From Bacillota bacterium (lineage in GTDB: Bacteria > Bacillota > Clostridia > Lachnospirales > Lachnospiraceae): DNA of 64,000 nt. Positions 32,879 to 41,656 of the stretch are shown here, piece after piece (within the stretch, counting starts at the first letter, position 1; each line of letters begins with the position of its first letter). The notes below the pieces were generated by a model. The model was not told the DNA's origin. It saw only the letters and a list, made by a program, of their open reading frames with translations, and searched no databases. Where the stretch lies: the NCBI GenBank assembly GCA_023423335.1, contig JAFAFU010000045.1:4365-68364 (forward strand). The letters run 5' to 3'. The position numbers and the translations under genes were made by a program.

Positions 32879-34615
32879 ATGAGAATTATATTAAATCGTA
32901 AAGTTGCTACAAAATTATGGATCATGATTTCACCGGCAATCATTGCATTGATCATCTTCTGTATACAATCCGGCTATCAGCAGAATAAGATATTGAAAAA
33001 TTCAAGAGAGACTTATTATGAAATTGTGGCAAAAACATCAAATCTGATACTGAATGCCGACAGGGACTTTTACCATGCCGCTATGGTGGAGAAGGAAGAG
33101 ATTCTGTCCAGGGACAGCTTAACCGATGAACGTATCGAAGAACTGGTTGATATCTATGATTCTAAGGTTGCATTGGTATTATCGGAAATGAATGCGGCTT
33201 ATAAAAACCTGGAGAATCATATCCATCTGCGGAAAGAATTTAAACATCCCACTGAAAATTTAAGCTTTACCGAAATCTATGATAATTTCTCTATTCATTT
33301 TGCCAGCTGGAAGGCCGCTTTTAATCTGGAGACGGGAATCGGAGATCTGGAACGGCGTGAAAATGAATTTAACCGGACAAGAAACGATTTCAAGCTTATG
33401 AATGAGCTTTTGGACGAATACGGAAGCTATGCCAACGAGCAGATCAAACAATCCGTACAGGATAACATCAGTATCCTGTCTGCGGTTATCAGCATCATTA
33501 TATTGTATATTTCATACATGTCTTATGTGGTCATTAACTATTTCCGAAAAAACATGAAAAATCTCACTGCGGATATGAAGGCTCTTACCAATAATGATTT
33601 GTCCTTTGAGCCTCACCAGGTGAACAGCAGAGACGAGCTGGGGGAATTATCAAGCGCAGTTTCTACGATGATCGCATCCTTAAGAGAAATCATGGCAAAT
33701 CTTAATCTATCCTCGGCTAATCTGTCTCAATCCTCATCAAAAATGAGAATAAACTCCAACGAGGTAAGTAATTCCATGAACGAGATAGCTTCCACCATAA
33801 GTGATATAGCAGAAGGAGCCGGTAATCAGGCGGAGGATACCGATAGCCTTGCCAATGAAATTACCCGGCTGGGTGATGTTGTCTTGCAGAATTCCAGGAG
33901 TGCGGACAGCTTATTGCTGGTGAGTAACCAGATCGAGAAAGCGAGCCAGGAAGGGCTCGGGGTGGTAAATCAGCTGGATACGGTGACAAAGGATAACCAG
34001 GATGCCTTCCAGTCTATTTTTGATATTGTCAGTGAGACCAGCAATAAAGCGGCCCAGATAGGTGAAGCCAGTAATATGATAGCCGGTATTGCGAGGCAGA
34101 CGAATCTTCTGGCGCTGAATGCGGCCATTGAAGCGGCCAGGGCGGGTGAAGCAGGCAAGGGCTTTGCTGTTGTGGCAGATGAGATTCGGATATTGGCGGA
34201 GAAGTCAGCCACTTCAACCCGGATCATTGATGCAATGCTGGCTGAATTAAGCAGCAGCATTGCAGAGGCGGATCAAAAAAGCAGAGCTGTGAAAGAAGCA
34301 GTCCGGGTCCAGACCAAAAGTGTTGTGGATACCAAAGACAAATATGTAGCTATCGTTGCTTCCATTGAAGCAATTAAAAAGGAAATAGAAGCATTGGATC
34401 ATGTCAGTAAGGAGGTCGAGCAAAGCCGTCTTATTGTTATGGATTATGCCAAGAATCTGTCCATGATTGCCCAGGGCAATGCGGCAAGCACGGAAGAGGC
34501 CTCGGCTACAACCGAGGAAGTTCTTGCAGCCATGATAACGATTGGAGGAGTCGGGGAAGAAGTAGATATCCTTGTACTTGAACTGAAAGCATTAATTGAC
34601 CGGTTTAAGCTATAG
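32879..34615 (+). CDS. Methyl-accepting chemotaxis protein
   Basis: 578 residues. First membrane helix about 12-30 (I-A-L-I-I-F-C-I), an extracellular four-helix-bundle domain (about 30-195), second helix about 198-220 (I-I-I-L-Y-I-S-Y), HAMP (220-275), and a cytoplasmic coiled coil. The CheA/CheW hairpin tip is A-R-Q-T-N-L-L-A-L-N-A-A-I-E-A-A-R-A-G-E. Ligand unknown. Monocistronic, with terminator. Confidence 0.95.
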   Translation: MRIILNRKVATKLWIMISPAIIALIIFCIQSGYQQNKILKNSRETYYEIVAKTSNLILNADRDFYHAAMVEKEEILSRDSLTDERIEELVDIYDSKVALVLSEMNAAYKNLENHIHLRKEFKHPTENLSFTEIYDNFSIHFASWKAAFNLETGIGDLERRENEFNRTRNDFKLMNELLDEYGSYANEQIKQSVQDNISILSAVISIIILYISYMSYVVINYFRKNMKNLTADMKALTNNDLSFEPHQVNSRDELGELSSAVSTMIASLREIMANLNLSSANLSQSSSKMRINSNEVSNSMNEIASTISDIAEGAGNQAEDTDSLANEITRLGDVVLQNSRSADSLLLVSNQIEKASQEGLGVVNQLDTVTKDNQDAFQSIFDIVSETSNKAAQIGEASNMIAGIARQTNLLALNAAIEAARAGEAGKGFAVVADEIRILAEKSATSTRIIDAMLAELSSSIAEADQKSRAVKEAVRVQTKSVVDTKDKYVAIVASIEAIKKEIEALDHVSKEVEQSRLIVMDYAKNLSMIAQGNAASTEEASATTEEVLAAMITIGGVGEEVDILVLELKALIDRFKL

Positions 34616-34661
34616 CGGTATATCATAATCATAGCGGACTACGTAATATGGAACGGACAGG

Positions 34662-34703
34662 GACACAGGAGCATCAGCAACAGTTGATGCTCCTGTGTCT
34701 TTT
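34662..34703 (+). terminator. Terminator of the chemotaxis gene
   Basis: Perfect 15-bp stem (34662-34676 with 34685-34699), eight-base loop, then TTTT. Confidence 0.88.
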
Positions 34704-34784
34704 GCACTTTTCAGCGCCGCGGCGGGTTTTGTAGATTTTTGCGTATACTTCTCCTTTGAATATGTAAAAATATGACAAATCAAG

Positions 34785-34811
34785 TTGACACCGTAAGAGG
34801 GATCATATAAT
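34785..34811 (+). promoter_or_regulatory. Promoter of the 54-residue membrane peptide gene
   Basis: TTGACA (34785-34790), 15-base spacer, TATAAT (34806-34811). Spacing is on the short side. Confidence 0.6.
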
Positions 34812-34897
34812 GTAAATATATGGAATTCGAAAAAGCGTTGTAATAACTCTTCTGCCGGGTACAGCCGGTAAATTTCTGATGAAAATTGGAGGCCATT

Positions 34898-35062
34898 ATG
34901 TTAAAAAGACGGTTTGTTCCTATGGTTATTCTGATGGGAATCCTGGGCATCGTTCTTCCCATGGGGTTTGATTTGGGGTCATCAGCCCTGATTTCATTTG
35001 GCTTCGGCACTGCCTTCAGCCTGTTAAGATGGAATGCAAAACTTGTAAAAAATTATTGTTGA
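34898..35062 (+). CDS. Small membrane protein, 54 residues
   Basis: GGAGG five bases before ATG 34898 and a promoter 90 bases upstream make this a plausible gene. The product is M-L-K-R-R-F-V-P-M-V-I-L followed by a hydrophobic segment, a short G-S-S turn, a second hydrophobic segment (A-L-I-S-F-G-F-G-T-A-F), and a basic C-terminus. Two short membrane helices fit a hairpin topology. Its stop codon (TGA 35060-35062) overlaps the -35 of the next promoter. Not recognised. Confidence 0.6.
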   Translation: MLKRRFVPMVILMGILGIVLPMGFDLGSSALISFGFGTAFSLLRWNAKLVKNYC

Positions 35063-35087
35063 CAATACAAGTATTATTGTATACAAT
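35059..35087 (+). promoter_or_regulatory. Promoter with GntR-type palindrome before the citrate-synthase-like gene
   Basis: TTGACA (35059-35064), 17-base spacer, TACAAT (35082-35087). The perfect dyad ATTGTATACAAT (35076-35087) covers the -10; this is the shape of FadR/FCD-type operators. The FCD regulator at 37939 is the obvious candidate. Confidence 0.7.
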
Positions 35088-35116
35088 AAAACAAATTTCA
35101 TTTCAGAGGATGGAGA

Positions 35117-36520
35117 ATGAAGCATATGGACCAAAGAAAAGTGTACATAAACCCACAGAATAATCTGCTCCAGCTGGAGGAGCCGATTTATAACCTTGTG
35201 GATGTTAACGAACCCAACACCTTCCGGAATCTCTTTCCCTACGACGAGGTACCCAAGATCGCCTTTAATGACCGGATTGTACCCCATAACCTTCCAGAGG
35301 AGATATTTATCACGGATACAACCTTCCGTGACGGACAGCAATCCAGAGCGCCCTATACGACGGAGCAGATTGTTACGATGTTTGATTATTTCCACCGTCT
35401 TGGCGGACCGAAGGGGTTGATCCGGCAGAGCGAATTTTTCCTGTACAGCAAGAAGGACAGGGATGCCGTTTACAAATGTATGGAGAGGGGCTATAAATTT
35501 CCGGAGGTTACCTCCTGGATCAGAGCCAGCAAGAAGGACTTTGAGCTGGTGAAGGATATCGGTATGAAGGAAACCGGTATTTTAGTCAGCTGCTCCGATT
35601 ACCATATCTTCTATAAGATGAAGATGACCAGAAGAGAAGCCATGAATCATTATCTGAGTGTAGTCAGGGAATGTCTCGAGACCGGAATTGCGGCCCGCTG
35701 CCATCTGGAGGATATCACCCGTTCCGATATTCATGGCTTTGTCATTCCATTTTGCTCCGAGCTGATGAAGCTGAGCCGTGAATATAATATCCCGGTTAAG
35801 ATCCGTGCCTGTGATACCATGGGCTATGGCGTCAATTTCTCCGGAGCGGTGATTCCCCGTTCCGTTCAGGGAATTATCTACGGTATCAAGACCCATGCAG
35901 GGGTTCCGTCCGAATGGCTGGAATGGCACGGGCATAATGATTTCTATAAGGCGGTCACTAACTCCACCACAGCCTGGTTATATGGTGCATCGGGTGTCAA
36001 TTGTTCCTTATTCGGCATCGGAGAGAGAACCGGCAATACTCCGCTGGAAGCTATGGTATTTGAATATGCGCAGCTGAAAGGGACCCTGGATGGGATGGAT
36101 ACCAGAGTTATTACTGAGATTGCGGAATACTATGAGAAGGAAATCGGTTACCGGGTACCGTCCAGAACACCGTTTGTCGGCAAGAATTTCAATGTGACCC
36201 GGGCAGGAATCCACGCAGACGGATTACTTAAGAATGAAGAGATTTATAATATCTTCGATACAGAGAAATTCCTGAACCGTCCGGTACTTGTCGCGGTATC
36301 GAATACCTCCGGGCTGGCGGGAATTGCTCATTGGATGAATACCTTCTACCGGTTAAAGGGTGAGAAGGCCGTCGATAAGGCAAATCCTGTCGTTATGAAG
36401 ATCAAGGAATGGGTGGATGAGGAGTATGAGAGCGGGCGTGTGACCGTTATCACCGATGATGAGCTGATTGAACTGATTCAGAGGTTCCAGAGTGAATTAG
36501 AGATTCGTTTGGTACCATAA
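35117..36520 (+). CDS. Putative Re-type citrate synthase (HMGL/isopropylmalate synthase family)
   Basis: 467 residues of the DRE-TIM metallolyase family: D-T-T-F-R-D-G-Q-Q-S at about 69-78, C-H-L-E-D-I-T-R, and the metal pair in W-H-G-H-N-D-F. It lacks the C-terminal leucine-binding LeuA regulatory domain of long isopropylmalate synthases. In anaerobes with no si-citrate synthase (first shown in Clostridium kluyveri), a relative makes citrate with Re stereochemistry. The next gene, isocitrate dehydrogenase, supports citrate over homocitrate or isopropylmalate. AGAGGA precedes the ATG. Confidence 0.8.
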   Translation: MKHMDQRKVYINPQNNLLQLEEPIYNLVDVNEPNTFRNLFPYDEVPKIAFNDRIVPHNLPEEIFITDTTFRDGQQSRAPYTTEQIVTMFDYFHRLGGPKGLIRQSEFFLYSKKDRDAVYKCMERGYKFPEVTSWIRASKKDFELVKDIGMKETGILVSCSDYHIFYKMKMTRREAMNHYLSVVRECLETGIAARCHLEDITRSDIHGFVIPFCSELMKLSREYNIPVKIRACDTMGYGVNFSGAVIPRSVQGIIYGIKTHAGVPSEWLEWHGHNDFYKAVTNSTTAWLYGASGVNCSLFGIGERTGNTPLEAMVFEYAQLKGTLDGMDTRVITEIAEYYEKEIGYRVPSRTPFVGKNFNVTRAGIHADGLLKNEEIYNIFDTEKFLNRPVLVAVSNTSGLAGIAHWMNTFYRLKGEKAVDKANPVVMKIKEWVDEEYESGRVTVITDDELIELIQRFQSELEIRLVP

Positions 36521-36537
36521 TTAAATTACAGATATCA

Positions 36538-36570
36538 GGGGGCAGAGCGTACTTGCGTCGATTTGCCCCC
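36538..36570 (+). repeat. Intergenic hairpin
   Basis: GGGGGCA (36538-36544) and TGCCCCC (36564-36570) around a 19-base loop. No T-run; possible partial terminator or mRNA 3' end before the isocitrate dehydrogenase promoter. Confidence 0.5.
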
Positions 36571-36606
36571 AACTTTTGTGCAGGTATCCTTTTTCCAGGT
36601 CCTCGG

Positions 36607-36635
36607 TTGACAAGAGTATAAGAAAGACATACAAT
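36607..36635 (+). promoter_or_regulatory. Promoter of the isocitrate dehydrogenase gene
   Basis: TTGACA (36607-36612), 17-base spacer, TACAAT (36630-36635); the -10 region ATACAATA resembles half of the 35076 dyad. Confidence 0.7.
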
Positions 36636-36691
36636 AATATCTGGGTCCGGACGACCGACGTAACCGAAACCAGATGAATTGGAGGATAATT

Positions 36692-37858
36692 ATGATAATA
36701 TCGGAAAGAATTGAAGCAGCGAAAGAAAGATTTGGACAGTTACTTGCAGACCAGTTGAAAAGGGTGGAAGAGATGAAGACTCAGGGAGATTTTTTGAATT
36801 ATAAGTCTCTGGATCAGATCATCATCGGTGTATGCGGCGGAGATGGAATCGGACCCGCAATCACATCCCAGGCGCAGAGGGTCATGGAGTATCTGTTGAA
36901 AGAGGATATCAAGGCCGGTAAGGTGAAATTCAGAGAAATCGAAGGCTTGACAATAGAGAGAAGAGCAGCGGAGAATGCAGCGATTCCCCCGGTAGTACTG
37001 GAGGAATTAAAGGAATGCCATGTGATCTTAAAGGGACCTACCACTACACCCAGAAAGGGTGATCCCTGGCCGAACGTGGAGAGCGCCAATGTAGCCATGC
37101 GAAAAGAACTGGATTTGTTCGCCAATGTACGGCCGGTCCGTATTCCGGAGCAGGGCATTGATTGGACCTTCTACCGTGAGAATACGGAAGGGGCGTATGC
37201 GGTTGGCAGCAAGGGCATCCATGTGACTGAGGATCTTGGAGTGGACTTTACGGTTGTTACCTCCCAGGGAACGGAGCGCATTATCCGTGCCGCCTTTGAA
37301 TTTGCCAGGGCAAACGGTAAGACCAGAGTAACTGCGGTTACGAAGGCAAATATCATCAAGACAACGGATGGTAAATTCCTGGATATCTTCCGTGAAATTG
37401 CCGGGGAATATCCGGATATTACGGCAGATGACTGGTATATCGATATCATGACGGCAAAGCTGGTGGATGAGAAGAGAAGGAAGGACTTCCAGGTTGTAGT
37501 GCTTCCGAACCTCTACGGCGATATCATTACCGATGAAGCGGCAGAATTCCAGGGCGGCGTAGGAACGGCAGGCAGCGCCAATATCGGCAAGAGATATGCA
37601 ATGTTTGAGGCAATCCATGGTTCCGCACCCCGTATGGTGCAGGAGGGCAGGGATATTTATGCGGATCCCTGCAGCATGATCCGTGCGGGCGCCATGCTTC
37701 TGGCCCACATCGGCTATAATAAAGAGGCAGACAAGCTTTACCGTGCCCTGGATATCTGTACGGTAACTGAGAAAAAGGTTATCCTGACGGGAAGGGATAC
37801 CGGTGCAACCGGTGCGCAATTTGCGGATTACCTGATGGAGACCATAGAAAAACTATAA
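36692..37858 (+). CDS. Isocitrate dehydrogenase (isocitrate/isopropylmalate dehydrogenase family)
   Basis: 388 residues from ATG 36692 (GGAGG seven bases upstream). Signatures: G-G-D-G-I-G-P-A near 50, R-K-G-D-P-W, Y-R-E-N-T-E-G-A-Y, and D-I-I-T-D-E-A-A-E. The Y-R-E-N-T-E motif fits isocitrate rather than isopropylmalate dehydrogenase. Decarboxylates isocitrate to 2-oxoglutarate, probably NAD-linked. Pairs with the citrate synthase-like gene to make glutamate precursor; aconitase is not in this window. Confidence 0.9.
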   Translation: MIISERIEAAKERFGQLLADQLKRVEEMKTQGDFLNYKSLDQIIIGVCGGDGIGPAITSQAQRVMEYLLKEDIKAGKVKFREIEGLTIERRAAENAAIPPVVLEELKECHVILKGPTTTPRKGDPWPNVESANVAMRKELDLFANVRPVRIPEQGIDWTFYRENTEGAYAVGSKGIHVTEDLGVDFTVVTSQGTERIIRAAFEFARANGKTRVTAVTKANIIKTTDGKFLDIFREIAGEYPDITADDWYIDIMTAKLVDEKRRKDFQVVVLPNLYGDIITDEAAEFQGGVGTAGSANIGKRYAMFEAIHGSAPRMVQEGRDIYADPCSMIRAGAMLLAHIGYNKEADKLYRALDICTVTEKKVILTGRDTGATGAQFADYLMETIEKL

Positions 37859-37938
37859 TAATAAACTGGTGCTGATAAACTCCCGGAGTATCCAAAGAGG
37901 GATATTAATGTGAGTGAATGCCTAAGGAGGTTTAGTTC

Positions 37939-38607
37939 TTGGAAGATTTTGATCTTCGTAAAGAAATGGCTGAGACGTATTCCCTGAGAGGAAGAGTATT
38001 CAACAAAATCAGGGGGGATATCCTGTCAGGGGCCTACCATGAAAATGAAGAGCTGAAGGAGAATACTCTGGCGACGGAGCTGGGTGTCAGCCGTACCCCT
38101 GTCCGGGAAGCCCTGCGGCAGCTGGAGCTGGAAGGGCTGGTTACGATAATTCCGAATAAGGGTGCTTCCGTAACCGGTATTACAAAAAAGGATATCCATG
38201 ACATCTATATGATCCGCTCTTATCTGGAAGGACTCTGTGCAAAATGGGCCTGTGAGCATATCACGGAGGATCAGATCGAAGACCTGGAAGAGGTGTTGTA
38301 TCTTTCGGACTTCCATGCCAGGAGAAATCATTATGAACAGCTGGTGGAGCTGGATAACAAATTCCACGACCTGATCTATAAGGCCTCCGGAAGCAAGATT
38401 TTAAACCACGTGTTATCGGACTTCCATCATTATGTGGAAAGAATAAGAAAGATCACCCTGTCCCAGCCGAACAGGGCATCCAAGTCCAGTGCAGAGCACG
38501 CGTCAATTCTCGGCGCTATTAAGGAGAGGAATGGAGAACTGGCAGAACGGCTGGCCAATGAACATATCATGAATACCATCAAAAACATCAGCGACAGCGG
38601 GTTATAA
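37939..38607 (+). CDS. GntR-family regulator, FCD subfamily
   Basis: 222 residues from TTG 37939, supported by AAGGAGG eight bases upstream. Winged helix 15-80 (A-T-E-L-G-V-S-R-T-P-V-R-E-A-L-R-Q-L) and FCD all-helical ligand domain 90-215 with the metal-site pattern D-N-K-F-H-D-L-I and later H residues. FCD regulators bind di- or tricarboxylates; proximity to citrate and isocitrate enzymes suggests citrate or 2-oxoglutarate as the ligand. Likely binds ATTGTATACAAT at 35076. Confidence 0.92.
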   Translation: MEDFDLRKEMAETYSLRGRVFNKIRGDILSGAYHENEELKENTLATELGVSRTPVREALRQLELEGLVTIIPNKGASVTGITKKDIHDIYMIRSYLEGLCAKWACEHITEDQIEDLEEVLYLSDFHARRNHYEQLVELDNKFHDLIYKASGSKILNHVLSDFHHYVERIRKITLSQPNRASKSSAEHASILGAIKERNGELAERLANEHIMNTIKNISDSGL

Positions 38608-38625
38608 GGGTTATAAAAAGAAATA

Positions 38626-38689
38626 ACAGCCCTGTGCCGCGTGCCGTGCCGGAATATAAGCTCCGTCACAGCACGCAGCGCAGGGCTGT
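38626..38689. terminator. Long GC-rich hairpin between convergent genes
   Basis: About 23-bp stem with three mismatches, ends ACAGCCCTG and CAGGGCTGT. No T-run. Sits between the GntR gene and the ABC-F gene. Confidence 0.6.
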
Positions 38690-38726
38690 ACACATGAACT
38701 GCAGAAATATCCGGAGATACTATTAC

Positions 38727-40727
38727 CTACAGGTCCTCTGCCGCCAGAAGCTCCCACTGCTCCATCAGCAGGAGCAGGCGTTCCTCCAGAGCCTTCTTTT
38801 CGTTGTTCAGTTCAATCAGCCTCTGGACATTGGTGAAGACCTCTTCCCTCGTAAGAAGGTCCTCGATCTCCCCGTTCCGGGTCTCCAGCTTTTGAATCTC
38901 TTCTTCCGTCTTATTAAGCTCATTCTTCCTCTTGCGGATTCTGGCCTGTTCCTCTTTCTGCTGCTGCCAGCTGAGCTTATTATCTCCGGAGATATCCTCC
39001 TCCGGGGAGGCTGCGGTATTGCCGTTTGTTGCGGGGGCATTTCTTTGCGCTATGGGAAAAGCGCCCGGTCTTCCGGAGGGAAGGAGGCTGCCGTCCATAG
39101 ATTTCCCCAGGTAAGCTACTTCAACTTCCGGCTTCTTCTCCAGATAATAATTATAGTTTCCGATATAATTTAACAGATTTTGCTCGGTGAGATCCAAAAT
39201 CCTGGTTGCTGTTTTATTAATAAAATAACGGTCATGGGAAACATACAGCAGGGTACCGCTGTAATGATTCAGAGCATTCTCCAGGATCTCCTTCGAGGAG
39301 ATATCCAGATGATTTGTCGGCTCATCGAGGATCAGGAGATTGGCTTCGGACAGCATCAGCTTTGCCAGGGATACACGGCCCCGTTCTCCGCCGCTGAGGT
39401 CCTTGATTCTCTTGAACACATCATCCTCCGTGAAGAGGAAAGCGGCCAGAATGTTGCGGATGGCTGTATTATCCAGATGGGGATAGGTATCCTGAAGCTC
39501 ATCGAACAAAGTCTTATCCGGATCCAGAACCTGATGCTCCTGGTCATAATAACCGACATGGACCTTTGTGCCCAGCTTCACGTCGCCGCCGTCGGCCTCC
39601 ACCTGCCTGTTAATGATTTTCAGAAGAGTGGTTTTGCCAGTTCCGTTATTGCCGATGATAGCCACCTTTTCACCGCGCTTGATCTCGAAATTCAGATCCG
39701 AGAACAGCGTCAGCGGGCCATAAGCCTTTGACAGACCGGTAATGGTCAGAACATCGTTTCCGCTGATGATGCGGGGCTCCAGTGAAAAATGGATCTGGGA
39801 GTGATCCACCGGTTTGTCCACCCGTTCGATTTTATCCAGCATCTTCTCTCTGCTCTCGGCCCGTTTAATGGATTTTTCGCGGTTAAAGGAGCGAAGCTTA
39901 GCGATGACCTCCTCCTGATGCTTGATTTCCTTCTGCTGGTTGAGGTACTGTTTCAGCATGGCATTTCGAAGCATGGATTTTTTGTAAGCATAATCGGAAT
40001 AATTCCCGTCATAGGTTTGGGCCTTTGCATTATCCAGCTCGACTACCTTAGATACGACCTTATCCAGGAAGTAACGGTCATGAGCCACAACAATCACGGC
40101 TCCGTTATAATTCAAAAGGAAGGTTTCAAGCCATGCGATCGACATCAGGTCCAGATGGTTGGTGGGTTCGTCCAATAGTATAATTTCCGGCTTTGACAAC
40201 AGAAGCTTACCCAGGGCAATTCTGGTTTTCTGACCTCCGGACAGATTATTGACCAACTTGCCGAATTCCTCCTCCGCAAAACCCAGACCCTTTAAGATTC
40301 CGGTCACCTCACTCTGATAGGCGTAACCATTCCTTGCTTCGAATTCATGCATCAGACGGGTATAGCTTTGCAGCATCTGTTCGAGGAGGACACCCTCTGC
40401 GTGCTTCATTTCCAGCTCCAGAGCACGGATTTTTTCGTTTAGTGTAATAATATCCTGCTTTACGGTTAACATTTCTTCATAGATGGAATGTTCGGAGGAA
40501 AGATTCTGGTGCTGGGCCAAATATCCGATGGTACTTCCCTTGGCGAGGATGATTTCACCCTCGTCTGCCGGAAGCTCTCCGATGATGATTTTGAGCAGGG
40601 TGGATTTGCCGGCGCCATTAAGGCCGACGATGGCTGCTTTTTCCCGTTCGTTAATATGAAAGGAGACCGCCTTAAGAATTTCCTCGGTTCCGAACATTTT
40701 GCTGATGTTTTGTACTGCCAGTATCAT
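38727..40727 (-). CDS. ABC-F family ATPase
   Basis: 666 residues from ATG 40727; a frame open to 40826 runs through the leader hairpins and is not used. Two ABC domains without membrane parts: Walker A G-L-N-G-A-G-K-S (about 34-41) with L-S-G-G-Q-K-T-R, and G-N-N-G-T-G-K-T with L-S-G-G-E-R-G-R. The interdomain linker is long and charged; the C-terminal ~120 residues are a coiled coil. This is the YdiF/YfmR/Uup layout, acting on stalled ribosomes. Antibiotic resistance is not implied by sequence alone. Confidence 0.92.
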   Translation of the reverse strand: MILAVQNISKMFGTEEILKAVSFHINEREKAAIVGLNGAGKSTLLKIIIGELPADEGEIILAKGSTIGYLAQHQNLSSEHSIYEEMLTVKQDIITLNEKIRALELEMKHAEGVLLEQMLQSYTRLMHEFEARNGYAYQSEVTGILKGLGFAEEEFGKLVNNLSGGQKTRIALGKLLLSKPEIILLDEPTNHLDLMSIAWLETFLLNYNGAVIVVAHDRYFLDKVVSKVVELDNAKAQTYDGNYSDYAYKKSMLRNAMLKQYLNQQKEIKHQEEVIAKLRSFNREKSIKRAESREKMLDKIERVDKPVDHSQIHFSLEPRIISGNDVLTITGLSKAYGPLTLFSDLNFEIKRGEKVAIIGNNGTGKTTLLKIINRQVEADGGDVKLGTKVHVGYYDQEHQVLDPDKTLFDELQDTYPHLDNTAIRNILAAFLFTEDDVFKRIKDLSGGERGRVSLAKLMLSEANLLILDEPTNHLDISSKEILENALNHYSGTLLYVSHDRYFINKTATRILDLTEQNLLNYIGNYNYYLEKKPEVEVAYLGKSMDGSLLPSGRPGAFPIAQRNAPATNGNTAASPEEDISGDNKLSWQQQKEEQARIRKRKNELNKTEEEIQKLETRNGEIEDLLTREEVFTNVQRLIELNNEKKALEERLLLLMEQWELLAAEDL

Positions 40728-40826
40728 AATAACCTCCATGCTGCCGCCAGTTAGCTTAATAGCAATGCGAAAAGCACTTATATGTTTTTTGCCGGTTGAA
40801 AATGCTCCCTTTTCAACCGGATGCAT
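40728..40826 (-). promoter_or_regulatory. Three-hairpin leader module, copy E
   Basis: On the minus strand: CCGGTTGAAAA/TTTTCAACCGG, then a variant of the AGTGCTTTTCGC segment seen at 23377-23393, then GGCGGCAGCATGGAGGTTATT and ATG 40727. It lines up over about 95 nt with the 23339-23436 leader. Here the last hairpin has lost its GCCGCC left arm. Confidence 0.75.
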
Positions 40827-40916
40827 CTCAAATACACGTCAAATATATTGAATCATCCCAAACGGCAATCTAATATATTTTAGCATAAGCCGTCCGTCAA
40901 GTAAAGGAAAGATAGA

Positions 40917-40945
40917 TTGACTTATTATTAACAATTCAATATAAT
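40917..40945 (+). promoter_or_regulatory. rex promoter with partial Rex box
   Basis: TTGACT (40917-40922), 17-base spacer, TATAAT (40940-40945). The bases 40917-40934 (TTGACTT-ATTA-TTAACAA) match the right half of the clostridial Rex site TTGTTAA-N4-TTAACAA perfectly and the left half at three of seven positions. Confidence 0.65.
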
Positions 40946-40983
40946 AAGAATAGAGTGTAAATCAAGTGAAGGGGGTAGAACCA

Positions 40984-41625
40984 TTGTATAAGAAAGAGAT
41001 ATCTAAGGCGGTTATTAATAGATTACCCAGGTATTACCGCTATTTGGGAGATTTGCTCGAGAAGGATGTAGTCCGCATCTCTTCCAAGGAGCTGAGCGAG
41101 AAGATGAAGGTTACGGCCTCACAGATCCGTCAGGACCTGAATAATTTCGGTGGATTTGGTCAGCAGGGCTACGGATACAATGTGGAGTATCTCCATTCTG
41201 AAATCGGTAAGATACTGGGTCTCGATAAAAAATACAATGTCATCATCCTTGGTGCCGGTAATTTGGGACAGGCATTGGCTAATTATGTGGATTTTGAGCG
41301 GAGAGGCTTCTATATCAGCGGAATTTTTGATGTTAATCCGAGACTGATCGGAATTTCCATCCGCGGCGTGGAGGTCCAGCTTATTGATAATCTGGAGGAA
41401 TATATACGGAATCATTCGGTTGACATAGCGGCTATTACAGTTCCTAAGACAAAGGCTCCCCAGATTGCGGCCGATCTTGCAAAGTGGGGCATTAAAGGGA
41501 TCTGGAATTTTGCACCGACGGATTTAAATCTTCCGAAGGATATTACGGTAGAGAATGTACATTTGGCGGAAAGCTTAATGAAGCTGTCCTATCGTCTGGC
41601 TGTGAAGGAAGATGACCGGGAATAG
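40984..41625 (+). CDS. rex: Redox-sensing transcriptional repressor Rex
   Basis: 213 residues from TTG 40984 (GGGGGT site); GTG 40966 has none. N-terminal winged helix (T-A-S-Q-I-R-Q-D-L-N-N-F-G-G-F-G-Q-Q-G-Y-G-Y), then a Rossmann domain with G-A-G-N-L-G-Q-A for NAD/NADH. Rex senses NADH/NAD and represses fermentation genes when NADH is low. A partial Rex box in its own promoter suggests autoregulation. Heads a five- or six-gene transcript. Confidence 0.96.
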   Translation: MYKKEISKAVINRLPRYYRYLGDLLEKDVVRISSKELSEKMKVTASQIRQDLNNFGGFGQQGYGYNVEYLHSEIGKILGLDKKYNVIILGAGNLGQALANYVDFERRGFYISGIFDVNPRLIGISIRGVEVQLIDNLEEYIRNHSVDIAAITVPKTKAPQIAADLAKWGIKGIWNFAPTDLNLPKDITVENVHLAESLMKLSYRLAVKEDDRE

Positions 41626-41656
41626 GCGGTATCCGTGAAAGGCCGGAGGAGGGTAT

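Noticed and set aside
40728..40826. 33-residue N-terminal extension of the ABC-F protein
   Set aside because: Codons coincide with leader hairpins and the GGAGG site; family start is M-I-L-A-V-Q-N.
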